From: Algoriphagus ratkowskyi
Lineage (GTDB): Bacteria > Bacteroidota > Bacteroidia > Cytophagales > Cyclobacteriaceae
Assembly (NCBI RefSeq): GCF_002150505.1
Contig: NZ_MSSV01000018.1
Coordinates: 1-64,000 of the forward strand
Length of the DNA stretch: 64,000 bases
Direction of reading: 5' to 3'
Shown here: positions 50,107-59,302 of the stretch, piece after piece
How the letters are laid out: the number at the start of each line of letters is the position of its first letter
Position numbering within the stretch: the first letter of the stretch is position 1
Notes under the pieces: model-generated
Seen by the model: only the letters and a program-made list of their open reading frames with translations
The model's database searches: none
Told to the model about the DNA's origin: nothing
Position numbers and translations under genes: made by a program

Positions 50107-50691
50107 CTATTTTGATTGGTTTACTAAAAAATCACGAAATTCATCGGTGTTAAAATTGCTCATTCCCTCTTGATAAAAGACGATTTTACCGGCGGGATTT
50201 ACCACCAAAGTCGTAGGGATTGATTCGCTCTGCAGACTTTGATTCAAACCATAACTTGCATGTACCGCTGGGAAGGCCCAATTTTTACCTTCTATAAATC
50301 CTTGACTTTTCTTGATGTCATTATCAATTCCAATCATTAAAAATTCCAAGTCTGGCTCATTTTGGACAGATTTGTACAGTTCAGAAATATGCGGCATCTC
50401 CGCTCTGCATGGCCCGCACCAAGAAGCCCACAAATTGATAAATACGGTTTTTCCTCTGTAACTCTCTAGGTCGATTTGCTTTCCGTCAAATGTCAGAAAT
50501 TTACCTCGGTAGTCGAACTGCTGATCGGTAAGGTCTGGAATCTCAATTTTAGGTTTTATTAAACCAGTAGAAAGCAATACGGATTGCATTCCTCCTACGA
50601 TGACAGGCAGAAGTCCAGTGAAGTATAAAAATGCCACTACGCTGAGCATGATTCCCCAGCTTTTGATTTCTTTTTTCCAATCTATACTCAT
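50107..50691 (-). CDS. TlpA-like membrane-anchored thioredoxin
   Basis: 194 residues. A single N-terminal membrane segment (about 12-34) anchors a thioredoxin fold facing the periplasm. The active site WASWCGPCRAEMPH places the redox pair at Cys92 and Cys95; the cis-proline region is ESIPTTLVV. TlpA/ResA-type proteins reduce periplasmic disulfides, often in cytochrome c maturation or oxidative defence. There is no cytochrome assembly gene nearby. It lies 229 bp upstream of the NTPase operon on the same strand and is probably expressed separately. Confidence 0.88.
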   Translation of the reverse strand: MSIDWKKEIKSWGIMLSVVAFLYFTGLLPVIVGGMQSVLLSTGLIKPKIEIPDLTDQQFDYRGKFLTFDGKQIDLESYRGKTVFINLWASWCGPCRAEMPHISELYKSVQNEPDLEFLMIGIDNDIKKSQGFIEGKNWAFPAVHASYGLNQSLQSESIPTTLVVNPAGKIVFYQEGMSNFNTDEFRDFLVNQSK

Positions 50692-50796
50692 TTCAGATAG
50701 TTGATTTACGATTTACGAGATTCAAAGGGACCTTTGAAGTTTTCTGATCTTGCAGGTTTTATAGGTTATTAATGAAGATTAGTAAGGTGAATAGCC

Positions 50797-51414
50797 TTAC
50801 TGATTTTGAAAGCTGCAAAACACAAAGTTTTGAACAGATTTGGACGGAGTAAGATGATCAACCGTAAAGCAATAGATCTTCTTTAAATACTTTTCAATTT
50901 TTTCACTCAAGGATTCTTCTGAATACTGCGTGATTGCTATCCCACTGCACTTGGTTGGACCATTTACTGAAAAAGTGCCAACGACAAGGTGACCGTTTGG
51001 GTTTAAATTTGCCTTAATAGTATCAAGATACTGGGCAACTTCATTATCTGGAAGAAAATGAAAAACGGCTCTATCATGCCAGAAATCGTATTTTTCGGAA
51101 GGCTGAAATGAAGTTGCGTCAGAAACAATCCACTTCACTTTGGAGGCTTGATCTCCAAGTCTTTGTATGGCTCTATCCAATGCTTTCTCAGATATGTCTA
51201 GAACTGTAATGTCTTGATAGCCAAGAGAGAGAAGGTTGTCTACAAAACAGCTGTCCCCACCTCCGCAATCAATGATCTTTGCATCCAAGGGGACGTTGAA
51301 CTTCTGTAGAAATTCTAAGGAAGTTTCGGGTTTTTGCTGATACCAACTTACCTCATTGAAGTTTTTTGTTTGGTAGATGTGCTCCCAATGTTTTTTTCTG
51401 TCTTGATTTTCCAT
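50797..51414 (-). CDS. Class I SAM-dependent methyltransferase
   Basis: 205 residues from the ATG at 51414 (MENQDRKKHWEHIY); an in-frame TTG 15 bases upstream is less likely. The SAM site is IIDCGGGDSCFVDNLL (motif I, near 45-60), then TVLDISEKALDRA (motif II) and WIVSDATSF (motif III). The conserved start KKHWEHIYQTK and VSWYQ are common to a Bacteroidota group of small cytosolic methyltransferases. The substrate is unknown; thiol, tellurite or nickel-detoxifying methylases share this fold. It is divergent from tex. Confidence 0.82.
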   Translation of the reverse strand: MENQDRKKHWEHIYQTKNFNEVSWYQQKPETSLEFLQKFNVPLDAKIIDCGGGDSCFVDNLLSLGYQDITVLDISEKALDRAIQRLGDQASKVKWIVSDATSFQPSEKYDFWHDRAVFHFLPDNEVAQYLDTIKANLNPNGHLVVGTFSVNGPTKCSGIAITQYSEESLSEKIEKYLKKIYCFTVDHLTPSKSVQNFVFCSFQNQ

Positions 51415-51567
51415 TTTTCCTCCAGTCAATAATACAGTTTATATTTCTCGCAATTTTACAATCTTAAAATCAGACGCTTAGTGACATCTCTCACATTTCA
51501 TCCTTTTTGTCTCCAAAAGGAGGCTTAACTTGCAGTACAATTAAAGAGTAGATTATCCCATTTCCCT

Positions 51568-53814
51568 ATGAATTACGAAGTACAAATAGCCGCTGAACTC
51601 CAAGTAAGACCCGCACAGGTGAATGCCACATTGCAATTGCTCGACGAGGGCGGGACGGTTCCATTTATTTCTAGATATAGAAAAGAAGCCACAGGAGAGT
51701 TGGACGAAGTGCAGGTAGCTGCGATTCGTGATCGTGTGCTGCAGCTGCGTGAGTTAGCCAAGCGAAAAGAAGCTGTACTCAAGTCTATCGATGAGCAAGG
51801 GAAACTGACGCCCGAATTAAAAGGTAAGGTTAACGCCGCTGAGACCATGTCTAAGCTGGAAGATATTTATTTGCCATACAAACCTAAGCGCAGAACAAAG
51901 GCTACTATTGCCAGAGAAAAAGGCTTGGAGCCACTTGCTGAACAGATTTTTGAGCAAAAATCTATCAATCTGGAAGCAGAAGCGGAGAAGTATGTGGATG
52001 CTGCTAAGGAAGTGAGTTCTTCCGAAGAGGCTCTTCAAGGTGCTCGGGATATCATATCAGAATGGATTAATGAGAAAGCGGAGCTGAGAGAAAAGATGCG
52101 AAAGCTATTCTTGAATGAAGGTGTTTTCTCTTCGAAAGTTCTTCCGGGAAAAGAGGAAGAAGCGATTAAATACAAGGACTATTTCGAATGGTCTGAACCT
52201 ATAAAAACTGCTCCCTCACATCGTGTTTTGGCGATGAGAAGAGGAGAGAAAGAACTTTTTCTAATGTTAGATTCGCTGCCGGAAGAAGCTTCTGCGATCT
52301 ATCAGATGGAAAAAATGATTCTTGTCGATGGAGCAAACTCTTCTGTTGATCAGGTGAAATTGGCTATCAAAGATTCCTATAAAAGGTTGCTCAAACCGAG
52401 CATGGAAACTGAAGTTCGCTTATTTACAAAGAAAAAAGCGGATGAGGAAGCGATCAAAGTTTTCACAGAAAATTTACGCCAGTTGCTTCTTGGAGCACCT
52501 TTGGGAGAGAAATCGGTAATGGCAATTGATCCTGGATTCCGGACAGGGTGTAAGTTGGTTTGCCTTGGACATCAGGGTCAATTTTTACATTATGAAACTA
52601 TTTTCCCTCATGAAGCTAATCGTAGAGGCCAAGAGGCAGCGATGAATGTGAAAGGATTGGTGGAGAAGTTTAAAATCGAAGCGATTGCGATCGGAAACGG
52701 GACTGCTGGGCGTGAGACGGAAGCATTTGTAAAAGGACTAGGCTTAGCTAAGTCAGTGATCGTAACGATGGTGAATGAATCTGGAGCCTCAATTTACTCT
52801 GCATCAGATGTCGCTCGGGAGGAATTTCCAGACTTGGATTTGACTATAAGAGGAGCCATTTCTATTGGTCGTAGATTGATGGATCCTTTGGCGGAATTGG
52901 TGAAAATCGATCCCAAATCCATTGGTGTTGGTCAGTATCAACATGACGTTGATCAGAATGCGCTGAAAAATGCACTAGATGACACAGTGATGTCCGCGGT
53001 GAATGGAGTAGGTGTGGAAGTGAATCTGGCTTCCAAGCAATTGCTTACCTACGTATCTGGTCTGGGGCCAACTCTGGCTCAAAATATTATTGATTTCAGA
53101 AATGAGAACGGTCCATTTAAAAGCCGGGCTCAACTGAAAAAGGTGCCTAGGCTTGGAGATAAAGCATTCGAACAAGCAGCTGGTTTCTTAAGAATCAGCA
53201 AGGCAAAACACCCGCTAGATTCATCAGCTGTTCACCCGGAGCGATATGCATTGGTGGAGAAAATGGCTAAAGATGTAAATTCATCAGTTTCTGATTTGAT
53301 GAGTTCGGAAGACTTAAGAAATAGAATTTCTCTAAAGAATTATGTGTCTGAAACGGTGGGTTTGCCTACGCTTCAGGATATTTTGGAGGAGCTCGCCAAG
53401 CCGGGAAGAGATCCTCGAGAGAGTTTTGAGGTCTTTGCTTTCGAAGAAAGTGTGAATAGCATGACCGATCTGAAAGTAGGGATGAAGTTACCAGGAGTGG
53501 TGACGAATATCACGGCCTTTGGCGCTTTTGTAGATGTGGGAGTTCATCAGGATGGTTTGGTGCATTTGAGTCATTTGGCAGATCGATTTATCAAAGACCC
53601 GAATGAAGTGGTATCTGTGAATCAAAAAGTGCAGGTAACTGTGATGGAAATAGATATTCCCCGTAAGCGAGTTGGCTTGAGTATGAAAGCCGATCCTTTT
53701 GCGGAGCGAGGTAAAAAGATGGAGAAAAAGCCTGCGGCTAAAGTTGAAGCAAAAGAATCTGAAGGCTCTATGGCAGATAAACTGAAGATGCTGAAAGGGA
53801 AGTTTGGAGGATGA
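51568..53814 (+). CDS. tex: Tex family RNA-binding transcription accessory protein
   Basis: 748 residues, the usual length of Tex. An N-terminal helical domain is followed by a YqgF-like RNase-H fold (AIDPGFRTGCKL near 322), a helix-hairpin-helix block (LGPTLAQNIIDFRNENGPF near 500), and a C-terminal S1 RNA-binding domain (GAFVDVGVHQDGLVHLSHL near 645-665). A Lys-rich tail closes the protein. Tex is a conserved nucleic-acid-binding cytoplasmic protein that influences transcription and tolerance of stress. A weak promoter pair, TTTTTG (51504-51509) and TAACTTG (51526-51532), precedes the start. Confidence 0.95.
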   Translation: MNYEVQIAAELQVRPAQVNATLQLLDEGGTVPFISRYRKEATGELDEVQVAAIRDRVLQLRELAKRKEAVLKSIDEQGKLTPELKGKVNAAETMSKLEDIYLPYKPKRRTKATIAREKGLEPLAEQIFEQKSINLEAEAEKYVDAAKEVSSSEEALQGARDIISEWINEKAELREKMRKLFLNEGVFSSKVLPGKEEEAIKYKDYFEWSEPIKTAPSHRVLAMRRGEKELFLMLDSLPEEASAIYQMEKMILVDGANSSVDQVKLAIKDSYKRLLKPSMETEVRLFTKKKADEEAIKVFTENLRQLLLGAPLGEKSVMAIDPGFRTGCKLVCLGHQGQFLHYETIFPHEANRRGQEAAMNVKGLVEKFKIEAIAIGNGTAGRETEAFVKGLGLAKSVIVTMVNESGASIYSASDVAREEFPDLDLTIRGAISIGRRLMDPLAELVKIDPKSIGVGQYQHDVDQNALKNALDDTVMSAVNGVGVEVNLASKQLLTYVSGLGPTLAQNIIDFRNENGPFKSRAQLKKVPRLGDKAFEQAAGFLRISKAKHPLDSSAVHPERYALVEKMAKDVNSSVSDLMSSEDLRNRISLKNYVSETVGLPTLQDILEELAKPGRDPRESFEVFAFEESVNSMTDLKVGMKLPGVVTNITAFGAFVDVGVHQDGLVHLSHLADRFIKDPNEVVSVNQKVQVTVMEIDIPRKRVGLSMKADPFAERGKKMEKKPAAKVEAKESEGSMADKLKMLKGKFGG

Positions 53815-53820
53815 TTTTAT

Positions 53821-53895
53821 TTAACCGCAGAGTTCGCTGAGCGGTAGCGCAAAGAAGGCGCGGAGGGTTTTGAGATTGTGAGTGGTGACACTCAC
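53821..53895. repeat. CCGCAGAG-type repeat followed by a GTGA-loop hairpin
   Basis: TTAACCGCAGAGTTCGCTGA and the following GCGCAAAGAAGGCGCGGAGG (53821-53866) belong to the family also seen at 34-66. Directly after comes GTGAGTG-GTGA-CACTCAC (53878-53895), a perfect 7-bp stem with a purine-rich loop, then ATGGGCGGTAGTAGTTAATT. The same hairpin plus tail layout appears at 55495-55530. It also lies between two convergent genes, where it may help terminate. Confidence 0.7.
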
Positions 53896-53946
53896 ATGGG
53901 CGGTAGTAGTTAATTGAAACCCTGAGATGAAAATCTTGACGCTTTT

Positions 53947-55143
53947 TCAATACCCCATCCCAAAAACCCAAAGCGGCACCTTTTTACCGAACCCATGCTC
54001 GATCTCATCGGCAGCGATGAGATAGTTTTCGAGGTGGTTGACTTGGCTGGCATCCTTGTTTTTACCGCCGACCTCTATCACTAATTCATCGACTAAAAAG
54101 TCACCAGACTTTGGTAGTCTAACTTCTTTTTTGATGTTTTTGAGTTGATTTAGTAGAAAGGTTTCCCGCACCGAACCGATTTCTGGAGTAGCCTTTAATG
54201 CGTAGGATAGATTGGTGTTTTCTAAGTACACTTTATCAGGCTTTTGTAAAAGTGTAATGCCTTTACCTTCTGCGATCAGGAAATTGAGCAATCTGGCTTT
54301 TTCCAATTGGGTAAGCCATTCATAAACTGAGTCCCGACTGGTTTCTACTTTTCTCGCAATTGAAGATACATTAGGTTTTAAAGGAACTGACTCTGCCAAA
54401 ACGCCTAGAAGTTTCTTGACTTTATAAGCTGTTCCAGCATTGTAATCAGCTATAAAGGCCAAGTCTGATTCCACAACGGTATTGATGATTTGCTGCAGGA
54501 AAACCGGGATGGTTTCCGGGTTTGACTCGGTGATGATAGGGAGATAACCTCTTCTCAAGTACTCTTTGAATGCGGGTAGAGGTTGGAGTTTTGAGGTGAT
54601 CTCAGGTGTAATCTGTGAATGTGAAGTTTGGATTTCTGCCAAAGAGACTGGTTGAAAATTCTGCTCTTGAGTTAAGTTCAAGTATTCCCGAAAAGACATT
54701 CCCGGTAATTCATAGCTGATCACTCGACGGCTCAAATCTGATTCGCCTCTATAAATATCCAGTGCGGAAGAGGAGGAGAATACCACTTTCAAATCAGGGT
54801 ATAAATCATAAATATTCTTGAGCTCCCGCGACCAATTTGGATATTTGTGAACTTCATCTATAAACAGAAATCTACCACCATTTTGATAAAAGCTATCCGT
54901 TGTCTCCACCAGATTGTGTGTGTAAAACCAATAGTGATCAGCTGAAAAATATAGTGCTTGGTTGGATTGAGGTTTTATTCCATACTTGATTTGCTGAAGC
55001 ATAAGCGTGGTCTTACCTGAGCCTCTCGGTCCTTTGATGGCAATCATACGTTGGTTCCAATCAATTTTATCGAAAAGGTATCTGAAGAACTTATCGTTAG
55101 TTTGATTGAGTAGGTTTTGGGAATTTGAAAATAGAATATCCAT
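53947..55143 (-). CDS. AAA-type ATPase with DUF4143-like C-terminus
   Basis: 398 residues, typical for this widespread family. Walker A GPRGSGKTT is at 38-46 and Walker B RFLFIDEVHKYPNW at 91-104. About 100-220 is the ATPase core, with SRRVISYELPGMSFREYL as the family's central motif. The rest is the DUF4143-type part, containing a winged-helix region (VETSRDSVYEWLTQLEKA) and a nuclease-like strand FLVDELVIEVGGKN. Family members occur in unrelated genomic settings and behave like mobile or selfish genes; their role is unsettled. A perfect 23-bp inverted repeat lies 33 bp upstream of the start. Flanked by dispersed repeats on both sides. Confidence 0.88.
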   Translation of the reverse strand: MDILFSNSQNLLNQTNDKFFRYLFDKIDWNQRMIAIKGPRGSGKTTLMLQQIKYGIKPQSNQALYFSADHYWFYTHNLVETTDSFYQNGGRFLFIDEVHKYPNWSRELKNIYDLYPDLKVVFSSSSALDIYRGESDLSRRVISYELPGMSFREYLNLTQEQNFQPVSLAEIQTSHSQITPEITSKLQPLPAFKEYLRRGYLPIITESNPETIPVFLQQIINTVVESDLAFIADYNAGTAYKVKKLLGVLAESVPLKPNVSSIARKVETSRDSVYEWLTQLEKARLLNFLIAEGKGITLLQKPDKVYLENTNLSYALKATPEIGSVRETFLLNQLKNIKKEVRLPKSGDFLVDELVIEVGGKNKDASQVNHLENYLIAADEIEHGFGKKVPLWVFGMGY

Positions 55144-55175
55144 AATTTGTAGAATCCATTATGCAAATCTAATTT

Positions 55176-55236
55176 AAATATGTCGATTTAAAAAGACAAT
55201 AAATATATGTAAATGTCTTTTTAAATCGACATATTT
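55176..55236. promoter_or_regulatory. Perfect 23-bp inverted repeat at the ATPase promoter
   Basis: Left arm 55176-55198 and right arm 55214-55236 are perfect inverted copies with a 15-bp AT spacer. Each arm contains an 18-bp near-palindrome, TGTCGATTTAAAAAGACA or its complement, so two similar operator-like sites face each other. The left arm is 33 bp before the ATPase start codon. This is what an autoregulatory operator, or the ends of a small mobile element, would look like. Confidence 0.75.
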
Positions 55237-55426
55237 GAAAGGTCAAGTATTTTTTCTAACAGGCGGCCAAATAGTCTTCGCCCGAAAGCGAACAAAATTG
55301 TTCGGGCTTAATCATCGAATTCCCTATTAAATCTCCCTTAAGCCTATAATGGCCGATTTTTTTTGGTTTGATCTTAGATAAAAGCTACCTGCTTATTAGT
55401 CCCAATAGAATTAACTGATAGTGAAT

Positions 55427-55512
55427 ATCTGAGTGAAGACACTCAGATAGGCTTAGTTAGTGTTTACTCTATTTGTATAGACTAATTAGGAAATGTGAAC
55501 GAAGACGCTCAC
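55427..55512. repeat. Two purine-loop hairpins (dispersed family copies 3 and 4)
   Basis: ATCTGAGTG-AAGA-CACTCAGAT (55427-55448) is a perfect 9-bp stem. GTGAACG-AAGA-CGCTCAC (55495-55512) has one mismatch and is followed by AAGGGCGCAGTAATAATATT, a tail similar to that after 53895. The second hairpin lies in the leader of the downstream permease and covers the GTG that could otherwise be read as its start. Confidence 0.65.
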
Positions 55513-55539
55513 AAGGGCGCAGTAATAATATTTAAAACC

Positions 55540-57957
55540 ATGTGGAAAACTTACGCTAAAATCGCTTGGCGAAATCTTAAGAAAGGAAAGCGTGTGGCGC
55601 TGATTAATATTTTTGGGCTGACGCTTGGGATCACCGCTGCGTTTTTATTATTCACAGTGGTGAGCTACGAGCTGAGCTACGATGATTTCCAATCCAACTC
55701 TGATAAAATCTATCGTGTGGTGACGCAGGATGAGTATGCTGATGGGCTGAGTTACAATCCCGGTGTTTCTCCGCCTATGCCAGATGCGTTGAAGGAGGAT
55801 CTTTCTGGAATAGAAGCAATCGTTCCCGTGGTGAGTTCATCTGTTTTTGTCTCCATCGAGAATGCTGTCACGAATACTGGTGAGAATAAATTTATCGTTG
55901 AAGATGTGTTTTTCACCACACCTGACTATGCGTCACTGTTTGATGTAGAGGTATTAGCTGGGAATATGGATGTGCTGGACAATCCAGGGCAGGTGGTGCT
56001 CACCGAGTCTGAAGCCAAAAAACTTTTTGGAACTTGGGAAAATGCTTTTGGCAAGTCAATTCTTTTGTCAAAACGGGTGGAGGCTATCGTAGGAGCAATC
56101 GTAGTTGATATTCCGGACAACAGTAATTTCAAGTTCAACATGCTCGCTTCTTACCAGACTTTGAAAAGCAATGCGGAAGTCTTTAATTACAATTTTGAAG
56201 AATGGGGGAGCTTCGGAAGTAATTTTCAAGTATACCTTCTGCTTGCTGAGGAAAGTGACGCAACTCAACTAGACCAGCAATTGCTAACTTTTGCAGAGAA
56301 AAACTATAAGGACCGGGGGACTTCCAAAAAATCATTTTTCCTTCAAGCCATGAGTGACATCCACTTCGATAATCGCTTTGAACCAATAAGCGGTGAGATG
56401 ATCCGAAAAGCTACGATTTACACCTTGGCTTTGATTGGTGTTTTCATTCTAATCATGGCTTCAATCAATTTCGTAAATCTTTCCACTGCACAGGCTATAG
56501 GAAAAAGTAAGGAAATAGGAATTCGTAAAGTGATGGGCGGAAGCCGACTACAGGTCATTGGCCAATCCTTCGGAGAGACTTTTATAGTGGTACTTGTCTC
56601 AGCGATCATCTCCAGCTTAGTCGCTACGATTATGTTGCCGTATTTGAGTAAAGTGGCAGAAGTTCCAGAAACTGTCCAGCTAATTACACCTTCCTTCTTA
56701 CTGTTTTCAACTGCTATAATTTTGGGAGTGACACTGCTCTCAGGATTTTATCCTGCGCTTATTTTGTCAGGATTCCAGCCGATTCAGGCTTTGAAAAATA
56801 AGATTCAAGTCGCACAAATTGGAGGTGTTTCGCTTCGCAGAAGTCTTGTGGTGATGCAGTTTGTGATCGCTCAAGTGTTGATGATCGCTACGGTGATCGC
56901 AGTGAAGCAGATGACGGAGATCCAGTCAGCGGATCTGGGCTTTTCCAAAGAAGCTGTTTACTATTTTAGGATTCCTACTGATGAAGTCAAGGATGGAAGA
57001 ATGGATGTGCTGAAGCAGCGATTGGAGTCTAACTCTCAGATCAAAAGTGTAAGTGTGTCCAGCGACGTACCTTCCTCTGGGAATAACTGGGCATCGAATT
57101 TCTGGTTTGATGGAAAAAGAGAGGATGTTCAATTTATCACTTTTTTGAAATATGGTGATGCAGATTACTTTGAAAATTATGGGCTAGAATTTGTCGCTGG
57201 TGGAGGCTATTCAGAAAGTGACACGCTCAAGGAAGCTGTGATAAACGAGACGATGGCTAAGAAACTAAACCTGACAAAACCTGAAGATGCGATAGGGAAG
57301 ACTATCACTATTGGAGGTAGTGAACCTTGGCTGACTATTACCGGAGTAGTAAAGGATTTTGCGCAGAACTCCTTACGTGAAGAAATCAAGCCATTTGTAA
57401 TCGCTACTCAGAAATCAAACTATGAGGTGCTTGGGTTGAAATTAGATGGGAATGCCGGTCAGGAAACACTGTCTAATATTGAAGAAGAGTTCAAAAACTT
57501 CTATCCCGACGCAATTTATTCTGGAACTTTCTGGGATGAGAGCATTGCTAATTTCTACCGCAGAGAAAATCAATTGGCCTTGATCTATAGAATATTCGCA
57601 GTGATTTCAATTGTGATTTCATCCATTGGTTTATATGGTTTGATATCTTTTTTGGTGGGACAAAAGCTGAAGGAAATAGGGATCAGAAAAGTGCTTGGAG
57701 CCTCCATTACCCAAATTACTTTCATGCTATCCAAGGAATTTATCCTGCTTGTGTTTGTAGCTTTTGCGATAGCTGTGCCACTGGGATACTACATGACCGA
57801 TCAGTGGTTACAGAATTTCTCCTATCAAACCAAGGTTCCCTTAGGCTTGTATGTCATAGTTATGCTAGTTTCACTTTTGATTACTGCTGCTACGGTAGGT
57901 TTTCGAGCGGTGAAGGCTGCTATGGGTAATCCGGTGGATAGTTTGTCAGACGAGTAA
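55540..57957 (+). CDS. FtsX/MacB-type ABC transporter permease
   Basis: 805 residues from the ATG at 55540 (MWKTYAKIAWRNLKKGKR); this start is chosen because the family begins with a short amphipathic segment before the first membrane helix, and an upstream in-frame GTG falls inside a hairpin. The layout is one membrane helix (about 20-42), a large periplasmic MacB-like core, three helices (about 285-410), a second core, and three more helices (about 670-790). GKSKEIGIRKVMGGSR and LKEIGIRKVLGAS are the paired FtsX motifs. It works with a separate ATP-binding subunit, which is not adjacent. Family members move lipoproteins, peptides or drugs. Confidence 0.9.
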   Translation: MWKTYAKIAWRNLKKGKRVALINIFGLTLGITAAFLLFTVVSYELSYDDFQSNSDKIYRVVTQDEYADGLSYNPGVSPPMPDALKEDLSGIEAIVPVVSSSVFVSIENAVTNTGENKFIVEDVFFTTPDYASLFDVEVLAGNMDVLDNPGQVVLTESEAKKLFGTWENAFGKSILLSKRVEAIVGAIVVDIPDNSNFKFNMLASYQTLKSNAEVFNYNFEEWGSFGSNFQVYLLLAEESDATQLDQQLLTFAEKNYKDRGTSKKSFFLQAMSDIHFDNRFEPISGEMIRKATIYTLALIGVFILIMASINFVNLSTAQAIGKSKEIGIRKVMGGSRLQVIGQSFGETFIVVLVSAIISSLVATIMLPYLSKVAEVPETVQLITPSFLLFSTAIILGVTLLSGFYPALILSGFQPIQALKNKIQVAQIGGVSLRRSLVVMQFVIAQVLMIATVIAVKQMTEIQSADLGFSKEAVYYFRIPTDEVKDGRMDVLKQRLESNSQIKSVSVSSDVPSSGNNWASNFWFDGKREDVQFITFLKYGDADYFENYGLEFVAGGGYSESDTLKEAVINETMAKKLNLTKPEDAIGKTITIGGSEPWLTITGVVKDFAQNSLREEIKPFVIATQKSNYEVLGLKLDGNAGQETLSNIEEEFKNFYPDAIYSGTFWDESIANFYRRENQLALIYRIFAVISIVISSIGLYGLISFLVGQKLKEIGIRKVLGASITQITFMLSKEFILLVFVAFAIAVPLGYYMTDQWLQNFSYQTKVPLGLYVIVMLVSLLITAATVGFRAVKAAMGNPVDSLSDE

Positions 57958-57980
57958 GTCGATAGAGGTCCTGGTGATAA

Positions 57981-58080
57981 AACACGGAAATGGACGCTGA
58001 TATTTTATTTCAACGGACAAATATATTAATTACAGCATCTGTAAAAATCTGCAACTTTTAATGCGTCCATCTGCGGTAAA
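57981..58080. repeat. Inverted pair of CCGCAGATGGACGC-type repeats
   Basis: ATGGACGC at 57990-57997 and GCGTCCAT at 58063-58070 face each other inside longer similar blocks (ACACGGAAATGGACGCTGAT and the complement of ATGCGTCCATCTGCGGTAAA). They are members of the CCGCAGAG-type repeat family seen elsewhere in the window. Confidence 0.55.
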
Positions 58081-58115
58081 AAAAATTGAATTGAATATAG
58101 TCACGGACTTTCTTA

Positions 58116-58160
58116 AAAAGCAGAATCCCCTTGATCATTGTGTTCAAGGGGATTCTGCTT
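58116..58160. terminator. Bidirectional terminator between the permease and pirin genes
   Basis: AAAGCAGAATCCCCTTGA (58116-58133) and TCAAGGGGATTCTGCTTT (58143-58160) form a perfect 18-bp stem with a 9-nt loop, with A-rich DNA on the left. It separates convergent genes. Confidence 0.95.
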
Positions 58161-58176
58161 TAACTATAAATCAAAA

Positions 58177-59055
58177 TTAATCTTCGAGGTAGCCGAATTT
58201 CCCAACATTGAAATCATTAAAAGCTTCCATCAATTCTTCCTTCGTATTCATCACAAAAGGACCATGGGAAGCAATTGGCTCATTGATCGGTTCGCCACTC
58301 AATACCAAGACTACTGAATCTTCACTCGCTTTGATCTCAAAAGTTTCACCTTCAGTTTCGAATAAGGCAAACTTGTCAGTTCCAATTTTCTCTTTTCCAT
58401 TTACTTCTATAGCTCCTTCGATGACCAATAAAGCAGTATTGAAATTTGCTGGGAAAGTGAAGCTAGCCACACCTTCTTTTTTCAATTTGGCATTCATCAA
58501 ATTCACAGGATTAAAAGTACTTGCAGAACCTTTTAATCCTTGGTATTCACCAGCAATGATTTCGATTTCTCCGGCATTATTTTCTAAAGTGTATTTCTGA
58601 ATCTGATCATTAGTGATACCCTGATATTTTGGAGTACTCATTTTGTCTTTTGCAGGTAGATTCACCCAAAGCTGCACCATCTGAAACTCTCCTCCTGTGC
58701 GGCTGAACTCTTCCTCGTGGTATTCTTTGTGCAAAATTCCAGAAGCAGCTGTCATCCACTGCACATCACCTTCACCGATGATTCCAGAGTTTCCGGTGCT
58801 ATCGTGATGCGCTACTTTTCCTTTGTAGGCAATAGTCACCGTCTCAAAACCTCGGTGTGGATGTACTCCAACCCCCTTTGGCTCATTGGAAGGAGGGAAG
58901 TGAAATTTGGAATTGTAATCCAACATAATGAATGGAGACATGCGCTGCATATCTAGATGATATCCACTTGGAATGAAATTGTGAACTCTGAATCCATCAC
59001 CTACATAATGTGGTGCTGGTGGATTGACGATGATCTCTATATTTTTGGTTGCCAT
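58177..59055 (-). CDS. Pirin family protein
   Basis: 292 residues, bicupin. The N-terminal metal site matches pirin exactly in spacing: His65-Pro-His67 in VHPHRGFETV, then His109 and Glu111 in GILHKEY. Human pirin binds iron through the equivalent four residues; bacterial members include quercetinases and regulators of central metabolism. The C-terminal cupin starts near residue 190 and lacks metal ligands, as usual. It lies downstream of a Crp/Fnr-type gene on the same strand, separated by 247 bp, a pairing that suggests control by that regulator. The substrate is unknown. Confidence 0.93.
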   Translation of the reverse strand: MATKNIEIIVNPPAPHYVGDGFRVHNFIPSGYHLDMQRMSPFIMLDYNSKFHFPPSNEPKGVGVHPHRGFETVTIAYKGKVAHHDSTGNSGIIGEGDVQWMTAASGILHKEYHEEEFSRTGGEFQMVQLWVNLPAKDKMSTPKYQGITNDQIQKYTLENNAGEIEIIAGEYQGLKGSASTFNPVNLMNAKLKKEGVASFTFPANFNTALLVIEGAIEVNGKEKIGTDKFALFETEGETFEIKASEDSVVLVLSGEPINEPIASHGPFVMNTKEELMEAFNDFNVGKFGYLED

Positions 59056-59155
59056 GATATTGTTTGTTTAAATGAGATATTTATAGCCGCTTTTCTACCA
59101 GTAAAGAGACTAAACCATTACAAGATTTGGTCAACATTAGCATTTATACCACCCC

Positions 59156-59175
59156 CGCCAGTTGTCGGGCTGGCG
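59156..59175. repeat. Hairpin in the regulator-pirin gap
   Basis: CGCCAG-TTGTCGGG-CTGGCG, a 6-bp GC-rich stem, followed by GTCTTCGGTCTTCCGTCCGG. The tail is similar to the GTCTCCN tandem at 60012-60046. It may terminate the Crp/Fnr-type transcript or be a dispersed repeat. Confidence 0.45.
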
Positions 59176-59302
59176 TCTTCGGTCTTCCGTCCGGGTAAGC
59201 ATAGAAATTTTGGTGACTGGCATCATTGCGGATAATCATTAAATGATAGAACAAATATCGAAATGCATCGGCACCTGTACCTTGATGTATGGTAAGTTCG
59301 CT

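Larger units (their letters stand above)
55144..55539. other. Divergent intergenic region, 396 bp, repeat-rich
   Basis: Between the divergent ATPase and FtsX-type permease. It holds the 23-bp inverted repeat at the ATPase promoter, a hairpin GCCCGAA/TTCGGGC (55280-55286 and 55301-55307) and two purine-loop hairpins. No gene was found. Confidence 0.7.

Noticed and set aside
55495-55539. Upstream GTG start for the FtsX-type permease, adding 15 residues
   Set aside because: The GTG is the first arm of a dispersed hairpin and the extra residues do not match the family N-terminus; ATG at 55540 fits.
58957-59235. 92-codon plus-strand frame over the pirin start and the gap
   Set aside because: It overlaps the conserved pirin N-terminus on the other strand and has no recognisable features.
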